Below are positions 1-7,350 of a stretch of DNA of 9,519 nucleotides, one piece after another. The first letter of the stretch is position 1; each line of letters opens with the position of its first letter. Made by a program: the position numbers and the translations under genes. The notes under the pieces were generated by a model that saw only the letters and a list, made by a program, of their open reading frames with translations, did not search any database and was not told the DNA's origin. The stretch is from Saprospiraceae bacterium (lineage in GTDB: Bacteria > Bacteroidota > Bacteroidia > Chitinophagales > Saprospiraceae): NCBI GenBank assembly GCA_027031145.1, contig JALVEG010000383.1:1-9519 (forward strand), written 5' to 3'.

Positions 1-720
1 CCAGGAAACCGGTTTATAATAAGGAGTATATTTACCGGGATCCGCTACTGTAGGCATAGGATAATTTATCGTTGCTCCTGAATATGGAGTATACAATTCA
101 TATACCAAAGAATCGCCATCCGGTTCTGTTGCTGAATGGTCAAAGACCAGTGGTTGATTTGCACAAATATAAATATCGGGCCACGACTTAAATGCAGGCG
201 AAGTATTACATTCATCCCAAACAGTTTTATCGATTTCGATCATATAAGATCCACCTGTTTCAAGCGGGGAATTGATATTTAGCAATGTTTGATTTCTGCA
301 ACACCTTTGATATACCAGAACATATTGCTGTTTATATTCAGGTTGAGGTAAAAATATTGTATCCCTGTAAACAGCTTCATGAACACAAACAGGATCTCCC
401 GTGATTCCACAATCCGGAATAAGAGATTCATTTAATGTGTCATTTCCCACGTATGGCAGGCTGAATCCACCTCTAAGTCCGATTTTTTTCATAATCTGAC
501 CATACTGATTAAAGACAGCAATGTGAGCTTTGTTATCAAAAAATGCATCTGCAGCACCAAATTCACAATCGCGTCTTAATGTCAATGTGATTTCAAAATA
601 ACCATCACCAAGACATCTATAAGAAAAATCTCCTCCAACCATATGAGTTGCTTTACTTTCTGTTGCAAAAAGTAAAATCAAAAAGGAGAATAAAACAATC
701 TTTGTTATTTTATGGATCAT
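1..720 (-). CDS. N-terminal fragment of a large secreted surface protein, probable T9SS cargo (PKD/gliding-adhesin type)
   Basis: The frame is open for 240 codons from an ATG at 718-720 to the left edge, so the gene is cut at its 3' side. The first 24 residues form a Sec signal peptide (MIHKITKIVL, a hydrophobic core, then SKA before THMVGG). The mature start THMVGGDFSYRCLGDG, followed by YFEITLTLRRDC, matches the conserved opening of very large Bacteroidota proteins that often carry PKD or other Ig-like repeats and end in a T9SS sorting domain. Those C-terminal parts are not visible here. Cysteines at 36, 52, 104, 112, 140, 141, 171 and 186 suggest disulfides in an extracellular protein. A DGDSLVYEL stretch near residue 201 resembles the start of an Ig/cadherin-like repeat. 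It lies 19 bp after the OmpA-like gene, in the same operon. The family call comes from recognition of the N-terminus; the exact cargo function is unknown. Confidence 0.8.
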   Translation of the reverse strand, partial: MIHKITKIVLFSFLILLFATESKATHMVGGDFSYRCLGDGYFEITLTLRRDCEFGAADAFFDNKAHIAVFNQYGQIMKKIGLRGGFSLPYVGNDTLNESLIPDCGITGDPVCVHEAVYRDTIFLPQPEYKQQYVLVYQRCCRNQTLLNINSPLETGGSYMIEIDKTVWDECNTSPAFKSWPDIYICANQPLVFDHSATEPDGDSLVYELYTPYSGATINYPMPTVADPGKYTPYYKPVSW

Positions 721-739
721 GTCAAAATATTTTATATTA

Positions 740-3184
740 TTATTGTTCATTTTTTAAATCAGTACTAATTTTAATCACCTCTACCCTTCTTTCCCTTGAA
801 GCTTCTATACTATAAATAGAATGTCTCTCATCTTTCAAATCATCACTTATATTTTCAGGAGCTAACGATTCACCATAAGAAACATCAGTTATTATAAGTT
901 TTTTATTTTTAATAAATGGAATTAATGCTCCGTTCTGATATTTCTTTATTTCTCTTTCAACACTGTTAACCCTCCTGTTAGCTAATATCAAATTATATTT
1001 ATAATCGGCTCTCGGACTTGCATATCCTTTTAGCTGAATCGTAACATTATGCCCATTATTCAATACTGTTAATAATGTACTCATAAATAAATCCAGTTTT
1101 TCTTTACCCCCTTTTACTTCATAATCGAAGAAATCATTTATTTTCTCTGTGGCTTTATTCATTTCATTTATATCCGTCATACCTTTAGTATAATTTTTCA
1201 CAAACTCATTGCGTTTTTTCATATAGTTATTATATGTATAGCTATATGTTTTCCTGGTAACTTTTTTCATTGATCTTCTATCCGGTCTGTCATTATCAAA
1301 ATAAACGACCAGAGGCAAATAAGCATTCAACAAATCAGGTAAATATAATTTTTTAACAATTAAATCTCCCGCATAATTATTGGTATTAATCATAGCGGAA
1401 ACACTTTGATATCCTTTTCTGTTTGCTGTTATTCTATAAGTGTACCCTCTTATAATATCAAAATCAAATTTATTGTCTTTTTCATTAACGACCACTATAT
1501 TCTGAACAGTAGAATCACTAAGATTTTCAAGAGTTAATTCCACTCCTTCCAATTCAAGCATTGTCGATTTATCAAATGTTAACACTTCCAATTTGAGATC
1601 TCTCGGGGTCAGATAAAGTTTTTTTGTAATAGTTCCAGATTTGTTTGTTCCCAAAGTATTAAATCTGGTAGTGTCAGGTTCATATCCTAGTCTTGTGGCA
1701 ATCACATAGTAATTTCTGCCACTCATCAGTTTAAACTTTGATTCATTCGTTCCGGCAGCAAAAACTTTATCCAATAATTCGTTTGTATTTGCATCATAGA
1801 GCGAAACTTCAGCTCCCGGTAATTTATCGAGTGTCTTTTTATTATAGGTCAATACCAACAGGTCGATTTCCAGTTCTTTTATATCGATTTTGAATATATC
1901 ATAACAACAAGCTTCTGTTTCAGGATCGAGATAAAGTGCTCCTTCCCTGTTTGAAGAGAAATAAGCTGTTTTCCCGTCACTTGATCTCCAGTAATAAATA
2001 TCATCGTAACTGCTATTCAAAGGATATCCCTGATGGACAGGTGCTCCAAAATCATTTTGGTCATAAGGAGATGCAAAAATATCATATCCTCCCATATTCA
2101 TAAATCCGTTGGAACTAAAATATAAGGTATTGGTTGGAGTATAATAAAAAGGTGTGATATCATCTTCAGTTGTATTAACTGAAGAGAGATTTACCGGTCT
2201 TGTATAATTACCATTTTGATCGATATAACAATAATAAATATCTTTTTTACCTTTACCTCCTTTTCTATTGGAGACAAAATATAAAATATCCTTTTTAATT
2301 ATACTATTGTAACCTATATTTGGCTGTGTATTAGTTGCATCAGGATCATTTATAAAATCAGGTAATTTTTCCGGTTTACCGAATTTACCGTCTTTGTCCA
2401 TATCAACGGAATAAATATCGCATCTTATATCAGCAACATCAGCATAATCACAAATTGTAAAATAGGCTTTTGTTTTATTCCTGTTGAAACTCAAATGAGC
2501 GTTCATAATATTATCACTATCAAAAATCGAATCTGCAATAACACTGATACTATCCTGAAATTTCAAAATTTTAGAAATCAATCTGTTTGGATAATGCGTA
2601 TCTTTTTTCTTCGTAAATCTCATAGATGAATAATAAAAATCATCCTTGTATTTCATTCCTGCAAAATCGGAATATGGTGAATTAACATCACCTTCCATGT
2701 GTTGAATATCAATATTTTCCGAAGCATTGGAAATAAGATCCAAAGCCCACTGGCACGCTTCAATTTCCTTTTTTGCTCTGGTGGTAAAATAATCATCATC
2801 TCCCTCATGTTCAGATAAATAAATTTTGAATAAATCGATTGCTTCATCATATTTACCTAGGCGTTGCTTGATATCCCCAAGCCAAAATGATGCAAGAGGA
2901 AACTGCTCTCCGGATTCTTTATCCAGTATTTGTTGATATTTATCTTCTGCAAGGTTAAATGCATTGAATTTCCTGGCGGATTCGGCACTTTTATATAGCA
3001 TATCAGAATCATCTTCGCTAAATTCATTAGCTGAAAGATAATACTTTAAAGCTGAGCCAAAATCTTTGTTTTCAAATGATTTTTCTGCAGCAACCAGAAA
3101 AGCCTTCATGGATTGAGATCGCATAAAAGCAGGGCTAAACAGAAGAATCATTGTTATAATGAAATATATTTTATGTTTATTCAT
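740..3184 (-). CDS. OmpA-family protein with TPR, beta-propeller and carboxypeptidase-regulatory domains (PorE-like)
   Basis: The product has 814 residues from the ATG at 3182-3184. This start is chosen because MNKHKIYFIITMILLFSPAF then begins a clean signal peptide, cleaved near residue 25. The upstream ATG at 3226 would put 14 residues before it and overlap the preceding gene by 16 bp. TPR-like helices span about 28-155. A PD40/WD40-type propeller spans about 165-435, with repeated YF(V/S)SN blades (YFVSNRKGG, YFSSNG, YFSSNREG). Two carboxypeptidase-regulatory-like beta domains span about 440-525 and 529-614. The OmpA C-terminal domain spans about 620-814 (VVYFDND, GYASP, NRRVNSV, and a terminal ASRERRVEV). 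This order is that of P. gingivalis PorE, a periplasmic T9SS protein that binds peptidoglycan. Serine 723 replaces the usual ligand aspartate of GHTD, while Arg738 is kept. It lies between a PorP/SprF-like gene and a probable cargo gene. Many Bacteroidota have several such paralogues, so orthology to PorE itself is not claimed. Confidence 0.9.
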   Translation of the reverse strand: MNKHKIYFIITMILLFSPAFMRSQSMKAFLVAAEKSFENKDFGSALKYYLSANEFSEDDSDMLYKSAESARKFNAFNLAEDKYQQILDKESGEQFPLASFWLGDIKQRLGKYDEAIDLFKIYLSEHEGDDDYFTTRAKKEIEACQWALDLISNASENIDIQHMEGDVNSPYSDFAGMKYKDDFYYSSMRFTKKKDTHYPNRLISKILKFQDSISVIADSIFDSDNIMNAHLSFNRNKTKAYFTICDYADVADIRCDIYSVDMDKDGKFGKPEKLPDFINDPDATNTQPNIGYNSIIKKDILYFVSNRKGGKGKKDIYYCYIDQNGNYTRPVNLSSVNTTEDDITPFYYTPTNTLYFSSNGFMNMGGYDIFASPYDQNDFGAPVHQGYPLNSSYDDIYYWRSSDGKTAYFSSNREGALYLDPETEACCYDIFKIDIKELEIDLLVLTYNKKTLDKLPGAEVSLYDANTNELLDKVFAAGTNESKFKLMSGRNYYVIATRLGYEPDTTRFNTLGTNKSGTITKKLYLTPRDLKLEVLTFDKSTMLELEGVELTLENLSDSTVQNIVVVNEKDNKFDFDIIRGYTYRITANRKGYQSVSAMINTNNYAGDLIVKKLYLPDLLNAYLPLVVYFDNDRPDRRSMKKVTRKTYSYTYNNYMKKRNEFVKNYTKGMTDINEMNKATEKINDFFDYEVKGGKEKLDLFMSTLLTVLNNGHNVTIQLKGYASPRADYKYNLILANRRVNSVEREIKKYQNGALIPFIKNKKLIITDVSYGESLAPENISDDLKDERHSIYSIEASRERRVEVIKISTDLKNEQ

Positions 3185-3210
3185 AATGAATCTGTTTTCG
3201 AGATTAAAAA

Positions 3211-4230
3211 TTAATAAATCGGACAAATTTTAAATTCTCCGAACGGCTTCACTTTTTTAATAATATATCTAACATGTACTTCAGGTCCGCCTCTGTAGTT
3301 AGTGTATTTTGAAAGATCGGTTTTAGTAACTACATCGTAATTAAAACTCACATACCATTCATTATATTCAACTGCAAATTTAGGAGCAAGTCCTTCTCCC
3401 AATCTTCCCAATAATCCTAAATGAACAGCTAATTTTTTACCTCTTTTGTTATTTACGCGAATTTTAACCAATCCTCCTACAACTGTCTCTTTATAAACAT
3501 CCTGAGCCTGATACAGTAAATGTCCCTGAAAATCCAGGGCTTTAGCAAGTTTAACATTTAAAATACCCATCAGGGAAAATCTCATGTTCAACTGATCGGT
3601 AGTAACACCGGAAAAGTTTTGACTGGGTTTGTTCAAATGAAATGCCGAAGCTCCAATTGTAATACTGTTTCTTGGACTATGTTGGTATCTGTAATTAGCA
3701 CCTAATCCCGTTTCGAGATAACTAAATCTGTATTTCTCAAAGCTCTCTCCACTACCACGCCTTGGATCCCATGTTTCATCGATGGCATTCCAATAATTAT
3801 CCCATTCCAAATTATCTTCGGAAAATCCTCTGTTTGAATATCCCAACAATGCACCTCCTGTTATAAGGTTATGATTATTGATATAATAAGTATAACTTCC
3901 TGCAAGATTTAAATTGAACAATGTAAGTGCGGAACTTCCCTGTCTGTCATAATTAAAGACGACTCCACCGGAAAAAAATCCTTTTTGTGGTGTTTTGGGT
4001 AAAAACTTCATATCATAATTTCCTGAAAATGTAAAATATGGTACAGGAATGCTTCTATATTGGTCCCTGAGACTAAGAATCATTCTTTTGTCTCCATCGA
4101 AAATACCTGTCAGGGAGGGATTGAAATTCAATGGTTCATTATAAAATTGACTATAATGAAAATCCTGCGAAAACAGTCCTGAAACAGGTATAATCAATAT
4201 AAGGATAAATTGTAAAATATCTCTTCTCAT
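3211..4230 (-). CDS. PorP/SprF family type IX secretion membrane protein
   Basis: This 339-residue protein has a signal peptide (MRRDILQFILILIIPVSGLFS, cleaved before QD). It then has the hallmark mature start QDFHYSQFYNEPLNFNPSLTG of the PorP/SprF family. The rest alternates short polar and aromatic strands (for example SYTYYINNHNLITGGALLGY and NSITIGASAFHLNKPS), as expected for an outer-membrane beta-barrel. The end, FGEFKICPIY, also fits the family. Members work with the T9SS; SprF of Flavobacterium is needed for secretion of the adhesin SprB. This is the first gene of the leftward operon, 26 bp before the OmpA/PorE-like gene, with a probable large cargo gene third. By inference it is the dedicated outer-membrane partner of that cargo, rather than the single housekeeping PorP. 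The ATG at 4228-4230 places the signal peptide at the N-terminus and has no Shine-Dalgarno sequence, which is normal in this phylum. Confidence 0.9.
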   Translation of the reverse strand: MRRDILQFILILIIPVSGLFSQDFHYSQFYNEPLNFNPSLTGIFDGDKRMILSLRDQYRSIPVPYFTFSGNYDMKFLPKTPQKGFFSGGVVFNYDRQGSSALTLFNLNLAGSYTYYINNHNLITGGALLGYSNRGFSEDNLEWDNYWNAIDETWDPRRGSGESFEKYRFSYLETGLGANYRYQHSPRNSITIGASAFHLNKPSQNFSGVTTDQLNMRFSLMGILNVKLAKALDFQGHLLYQAQDVYKETVVGGLVKIRVNNKRGKKLAVHLGLLGRLGEGLAPKFAVEYNEWYVSFNYDVVTKTDLSKYTNYRGGPEVHVRYIIKKVKPFGEFKICPIY

Positions 4231-4275
4231 ATTATCTCGGTTGATTTATTGAATTAATCTTATCTATTATTATAA

Positions 4276-4307
4276 CAAATATCATACTAATTTTTCAAAT
4301 TATACAA
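4276..4307 (-). promoter_or_regulatory. Possible promoter of the porP/sprF-OmpA-cargo operon
   Basis: On the minus strand GATATTTG (4276-4283) matches seven of eight positions of the Bacteroidota -7 element TAnnTTTG. A TTG (4305-4307) lies 21 nt upstream as a partial -33 element; a full TTTG (4308-4311) is 24 nt away. The implied leader is about 40 nt. In such AT-rich DNA this could be chance. Confidence 0.3.
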
Positions 4308-4537
4308 CAAATTACACGATTTTTCTTTCCCAATTAATGCAAATAAGCTCAATTTTATTATATTGCATATTTATGATATGTTAACTATGTTGTTTTATCG
4401 CTATTATATATATTCTTGAATCGCAATATGTTTTTAAAAAAGTTAAAAAAATTATAAAAAAAAATTATTTTCAATCAATAATTTATAAAACTTTCTCATA
4501 TTTAACTCTACAAATAATAATATTTTGACTGAATATA

Positions 4538-4650
4538 TTATAAAAGTTTTAGTATTTTTTGAGAATGCCACCTAAGCAGTTACTTATATAAATTTATAAA
4601 GGATTAATCAAAATATTCTTTAATTTTTAATCAGAATAAAACTTTTATAA
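4538..4650. repeat. 14-bp perfect inverted repeat, 85-bp spacer
   Basis: TTATAAAAGTTTTA at 4538-4551 is the exact reverse complement of TAAAACTTTTATAA at 4637-4650. The arms lie just upstream of the probable promoter of the lipoprotein gene and enclose the motif at 4568-4583. They are almost pure A/T, so some of the match may be chance. Paired operators, a cruciform, or the remains of a small insertion are all possible. Confidence 0.5.
4568..4583. repeat. Degenerate solo copy of the terminal repeat of the 7481-7665 element
   Basis: CCACCTAAGCAGTTAC matches 13 of 16 positions of the right terminal repeat CTACCTGAGTAGTTAC at 7650-7665, in the same orientation, and the next base is T in both. 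It is one of the few G/C-bearing words in a nearly pure A/T stretch. I found no clear partner end in this intergenic region, so it may be a decayed remnant, or a shared regulatory word. Confidence 0.4.
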
Positions 4651-4660
4651 AAAAATATTG

Positions 4661-4692
4661 TTTGATAATTTGATGCAAAATATATAACTTTC
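4661..4692 (+). promoter_or_regulatory. Probable Bacteroidota-type promoter of the redoxin/membrane-protein pair
   Basis: TTTG at 4661-4664 and TAACTTTC at 4685-4692 fit the -33 TTTG and -7 TAnnTTTG elements, with one mismatch in the latter and a 20-nt spacer. Transcription would begin near 4699, giving a leader of about 38 nt before the ATG at 4737. No Shine-Dalgarno sequence is present. The inverted repeat arm at 4637-4650 lies directly upstream. Confidence 0.5.
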
Positions 4693-4736
4693 GCTTCAAC
4701 ATTAATTAATTTTAATAAATTTAGAAATTTACGATT

Positions 4737-5864
4737 ATGAAAAAAACTATTTTAATTTTAATTGTCTTTTTTGGTATTATTGTCACAAATAATACTAGTT
4801 GCACCTCCGGAAAAATAAAATCTTCCGGATTCAATATAACAGGTAATGTTGACGGATTAAGAAACAGGCCGGTAATTCTGGATCGTGTAAGCTTTAGTAA
4901 TCAAAACGAAACATTAAAGGAAGTAAAAGCTGAAAACGGACAGTTTAATATTAATTTGCCTGATAATCCCGGAGTTGGATATTATAGAATCAGAAGTGGA
5001 AGAAACTCTGTTTATTTAATTTTGGACGGTTCGGAAAATAATATTAATATCGAAGGGAAATATACTAAATTTAATAATAATTATGCAACCGTTACCGGTT
5101 CCACTCTTTCAGAAAAATTCAATTCTGTTCTTCATGATCTTAAAGACAGGAAAATAGATATTTACAAAACAAAGAACATAGCAAAAGAATCTGATCCGGT
5201 ATTAGGGTCGGTTTTGGTTGTTAATATTTTTGGCTCGAGACCTGAATTTTTAGATATTCACGAAGCTGTTTATAAAAATCTCGAAAACAAATATCCTGAT
5301 TTGTATCTAACAAAAGATTATAAAAGTATAATTGACAATCTTAAAAAAGCATTTGCAAGACAACAGGCAAGGGCAAAGATAAAAGTGGGAATGCCTGCTC
5401 CCGATATTGCAATGCCTAATCCGGAGGGGGAAATATTAAAATTATCCGATTTAAAAGGAAAAATTGTTTTGATTGATTTTTGGGCAAGTTGGTGCGGACC
5501 TTGTATCAGATCATTTCCTGATTTGACTAAAACCTATCAAAAATATAAAGATAAAGGCTTTACTGTGTTTAGTGTTTCTTTAGATGGTGTTGACAGCAGG
5601 TCAGCTAAGAGATACAAATCAAAAGAAGATCTTGCAAAAGCAAAAGAAAGATCAAAAGCGAAATGGATTAATGCGATTAAAAAGCATAATTTAAGCTGGA
5701 GTAATCATGTAAGCGATCTTGATAAATGGGATTGTAAAGCTGCTGCTGAATATGGAGTTACCAGTATTCCCAGAACTTTTCTTATTGATCGTGAAGGAAA
5801 TATTGCAGCTGTAAATCCAAGATTTAATCTTGAAGAAGCTATAGTCAAAGTATTGAATAAATAA
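4737..5864 (+). CDS. Thioredoxin-fold (TlpA/ResA-like) lipoprotein with DUF4369-like N-terminal domain
   Basis: The protein has 375 residues. MKKTILILIVFFGIIV leads to a relaxed lipobox ending at Cys22 (NNTSC). The following TSGK lacks the acidic residues of the Bacteroidota surface-export signal, so a periplasm-facing anchor is inferred. Residues about 32-125 form a beta-rich domain like DUF4369 (FNITGNVDGLRNRPVILD, later YLILDGSENNINIEGKY). A helical linker follows. A redoxin domain spans about 216-375: GMPAPDIAMP, LKGKIVLIDFWASW, the WCGPC dithiol motif at 252-256, and the cis-proline loop TSIPRTFLIDREG (Pro345). The role would be thiol-disulfide exchange, reducing exported or membrane proteins as ResA/TlpA relatives do in cytochrome maturation; the substrate is unknown. 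A Lys/Arg/Ser-rich insertion (about 285-310) sits between VSLDG and WINAIKKHNLSW. The downstream membrane-protein gene is 33 bp away and probably co-transcribed. The fold call is firm and the partner is not known. Confidence 0.9.
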   Translation: MKKTILILIVFFGIIVTNNTSCTSGKIKSSGFNITGNVDGLRNRPVILDRVSFSNQNETLKEVKAENGQFNINLPDNPGVGYYRIRSGRNSVYLILDGSENNINIEGKYTKFNNNYATVTGSTLSEKFNSVLHDLKDRKIDIYKTKNIAKESDPVLGSVLVVNIFGSRPEFLDIHEAVYKNLENKYPDLYLTKDYKSIIDNLKKAFARQQARAKIKVGMPAPDIAMPNPEGEILKLSDLKGKIVLIDFWASWCGPCIRSFPDLTKTYQKYKDKGFTVFSVSLDGVDSRSAKRYKSKEDLAKAKERSKAKWINAIKKHNLSWSNHVSDLDKWDCKAAAEYGVTSIPRTFLIDREGNIAAVNPRFNLEEAIVKVLNK

Positions 5865-5866
5865 TT

Positions 5867-5886
5867 AGTTGTTTCTGTCAACAACT
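5867..5886 (+). promoter_or_regulatory. Intercistronic stem-loop between the redoxin and membrane-protein genes
   Basis: AGTTGTT (5867-5873) pairs perfectly with AACAACT (5880-5886) across the 6-nt loop TCTGTC, two bases after the redoxin stop codon and 11 bp before the next ATG. The following TTTCATATTT is only a weak U-run. It could be a leaky terminator that lowers expression of the second gene, or an mRNA-stabilising or translation-control hairpin. Confidence 0.45.
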
Positions 5887-5897
5887 TTCATATTTGA

Positions 5898-7121
5898 ATG
5901 AGTGATTTAAAAAGACTTTGGTTTCAAATTGCTATAGTATTCTTTTTTTTAACTTCTATAGCCGGATTGTTTTTAAGATTATTGCCTTTCTTAGATAATT
6001 TTAATAATAAATACCATTATGGAATCTTACAGTCTCATTCTCATACGGGATTTTTAGGATGGGTTTTTATTGCACTTTATGCATTTTTGATCGAAACCTT
6101 TGGAAAAAAAGAGCTAATCTATAAAAAGAAAACAGTAGGAATTTTGATGATTCTTACTGTTTTACTTTTAGGCATTTATATAAGTTTTCCTTTTAATGGA
6201 TATGGATTTTTCTCCATTACATTTCTTTCATTATTTTTGCTTTTCTCTTACTATACATTAGTATATTTCTATAAAAATATTGACTCGGAGTATAAAAATA
6301 CTTTAATAAAGAAATTCATACTGGCCGGTATCATTTTTTATTTTATTTCCAGTATCGGTCCCTGGGCACTTGCTCCAATTATTGCTGCAGGTTACAAAAA
6401 ATCCAATCTTTATTATGATACTATATTCCTGTATTTACATTTCTTATATAACGGCTTTATTACTTTTTCAATAATCGCTCTTTTTCTTAATAAATTTAAA
6501 GAAGAAATAAATAAAAGCTTTAGCAGGAAACGCTATTTTCATTATTCTTTTATCACTTTATTGATCGGTACTATTTTATCTTATTCAGAATCTTTATTAT
6601 GGCACAATCCTCCTTTCTACGTTCATTTGATCGCAATAATAAGTTCATTTCTTATATTGATTTCTGTATTCTATTTATTTAAAAGTATAAAAGGGTTAAA
6701 AAATTATTATAACAAAACTGAGAATTATTTAATCGGAATTGTATTATTTTTATTCATATTAAAAATTACTTTACAAACTTTTCAGGCATTTCCATTCTTT
6801 TCAAGTATCAGTTATTCGTTCAAAGGTCTATTCATTATAGGATACATACATCTGGTTACTTTGGGATTTATCAGTCTTTTTTTATTATTTTTTGCTTTAA
6901 TAAATAGGATTATTGTACCAAATTATTTGTTTAAAACAGGTATTTATCTTTATCTTACTGGCTTCGTATTAACTGAAACAGTATTATTTTTGCAAGGACT
7001 GTTATTATTAAATTCAATCTTTATTTTGTCTTCGATTTTCAACTTGTTAATGGTTGTTTTCAGTTTATTCCTGTTCGCCGGAATCTTCTTTATTTTATTA
7101 GGAGCATTCAGGAAAATATAA
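5898..7121 (+). CDS. Uncharacterised 12-helix membrane protein with conserved-looking histidines
   Basis: The 407-residue protein is almost entirely hydrophobic. I read about 12 membrane segments: roughly 7-30, 44-66, 78-98, 102-124, 136-163, 172-197, 213-231, 240-261, 275-297, 308-337, 344-370 and 375-402. Histidines lie at or near helices: LQSHSHTGFLGW (His47, His49) in helix 2, YLHFLYNGF (His181) in helix 6, His215 at the start of helix 7, LLWHNPPFYVHL (His236, His243) at helix 8, and GYIHLVTLGF (His318) in helix 10. Twelve helices with metal-ligand-like histidines in helices 2, 6 and 10 recall heme-copper oxidase subunit I and NnrS. The HPEVY, HH and HxH ligand signatures of the oxidases are absent, so an active oxidase is not supported. 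It follows the WCGPC lipoprotein by 33 bp, suggesting a joint redox or metal/heme-related task. No confident family name; function unknown. Confidence 0.85.
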   Translation: MSDLKRLWFQIAIVFFFLTSIAGLFLRLLPFLDNFNNKYHYGILQSHSHTGFLGWVFIALYAFLIETFGKKELIYKKKTVGILMILTVLLLGIYISFPFNGYGFFSITFLSLFLLFSYYTLVYFYKNIDSEYKNTLIKKFILAGIIFYFISSIGPWALAPIIAAGYKKSNLYYDTIFLYLHFLYNGFITFSIIALFLNKFKEEINKSFSRKRYFHYSFITLLIGTILSYSESLLWHNPPFYVHLIAIISSFLILISVFYLFKSIKGLKNYYNKTENYLIGIVLFLFILKITLQTFQAFPFFSSISYSFKGLFIIGYIHLVTLGFISLFLLFFALINRIIVPNYLFKTGIYLYLTGFVLTETVLFLQGLLLLNSIFILSSIFNLLMVVFSLFLFAGIFFILLGAFRKI

Positions 7122-7284
7122 GGCTAATAACAAACAGCTTCAATTGTATTATATCACTACATATTATCATCGTTTTATGTTATATTATTCCTGCATTCGT
7201 AACTTCCAATGGATTGAGATAAGAAGAAGTTAGTTGGGGAAATTAAAAGTGAATAAATAAAACAGATTTTCATTTTCCATCTTG

Positions 7285-7320
7285 ATACCAATTGGTATTT
7301 AAATACTTGTTTTTTTTTAT
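7285..7320 (+). terminator. Possible weak terminator or overlapping palindromes after the membrane-protein gene
   Basis: Two overlapping perfect palindromes, ATACCAATTGGTAT (7285-7298) and GTATTTAAATAC (7295-7306), are followed by TTG and nine Ts at 7307-7318. The second could form a short AT-rich hairpin before the U-run and end rightward transcription. The two structures exclude each other, so an operator or a switch is an alternative reading. Confidence 0.35.
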
Positions 7321-7350
7321 TCCTTATAGCAGAGTAATATCTAAAATAAA

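Larger units (their letters stand above)
4231..4736. other. Divergent, very AT-rich intergenic region
   Basis: These 506 bp separate the leftward T9SS-type operon from the rightward redox pair and must hold both promoters. Only very short reading frames occur and none looks coding. Phased A and T tracts around 4431-4475 suggest bent or UP-like promoter DNA. The right half carries a 14-bp inverted repeat (4538-4551 with 4637-4650), a 9-bp one (4519-4527 with 4609-4617), and a degenerate transposon-end-like motif at 4568-4583. I see no RNA gene. Confidence 0.7.

Noticed and set aside
2653..2850. 65-codon open frame on the minus strand inside the OmpA-family gene
   Set aside because: It lies wholly within the TPR/propeller coding region of a convincing gene in another frame and shows no motif.
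3185..3226. Upstream ATG at 3226 as start of the OmpA-family protein
   Set aside because: It adds 14 residues ahead of a clear signal peptide and overlaps the porP/sprF-like gene; the ATG at 3184 fits better.
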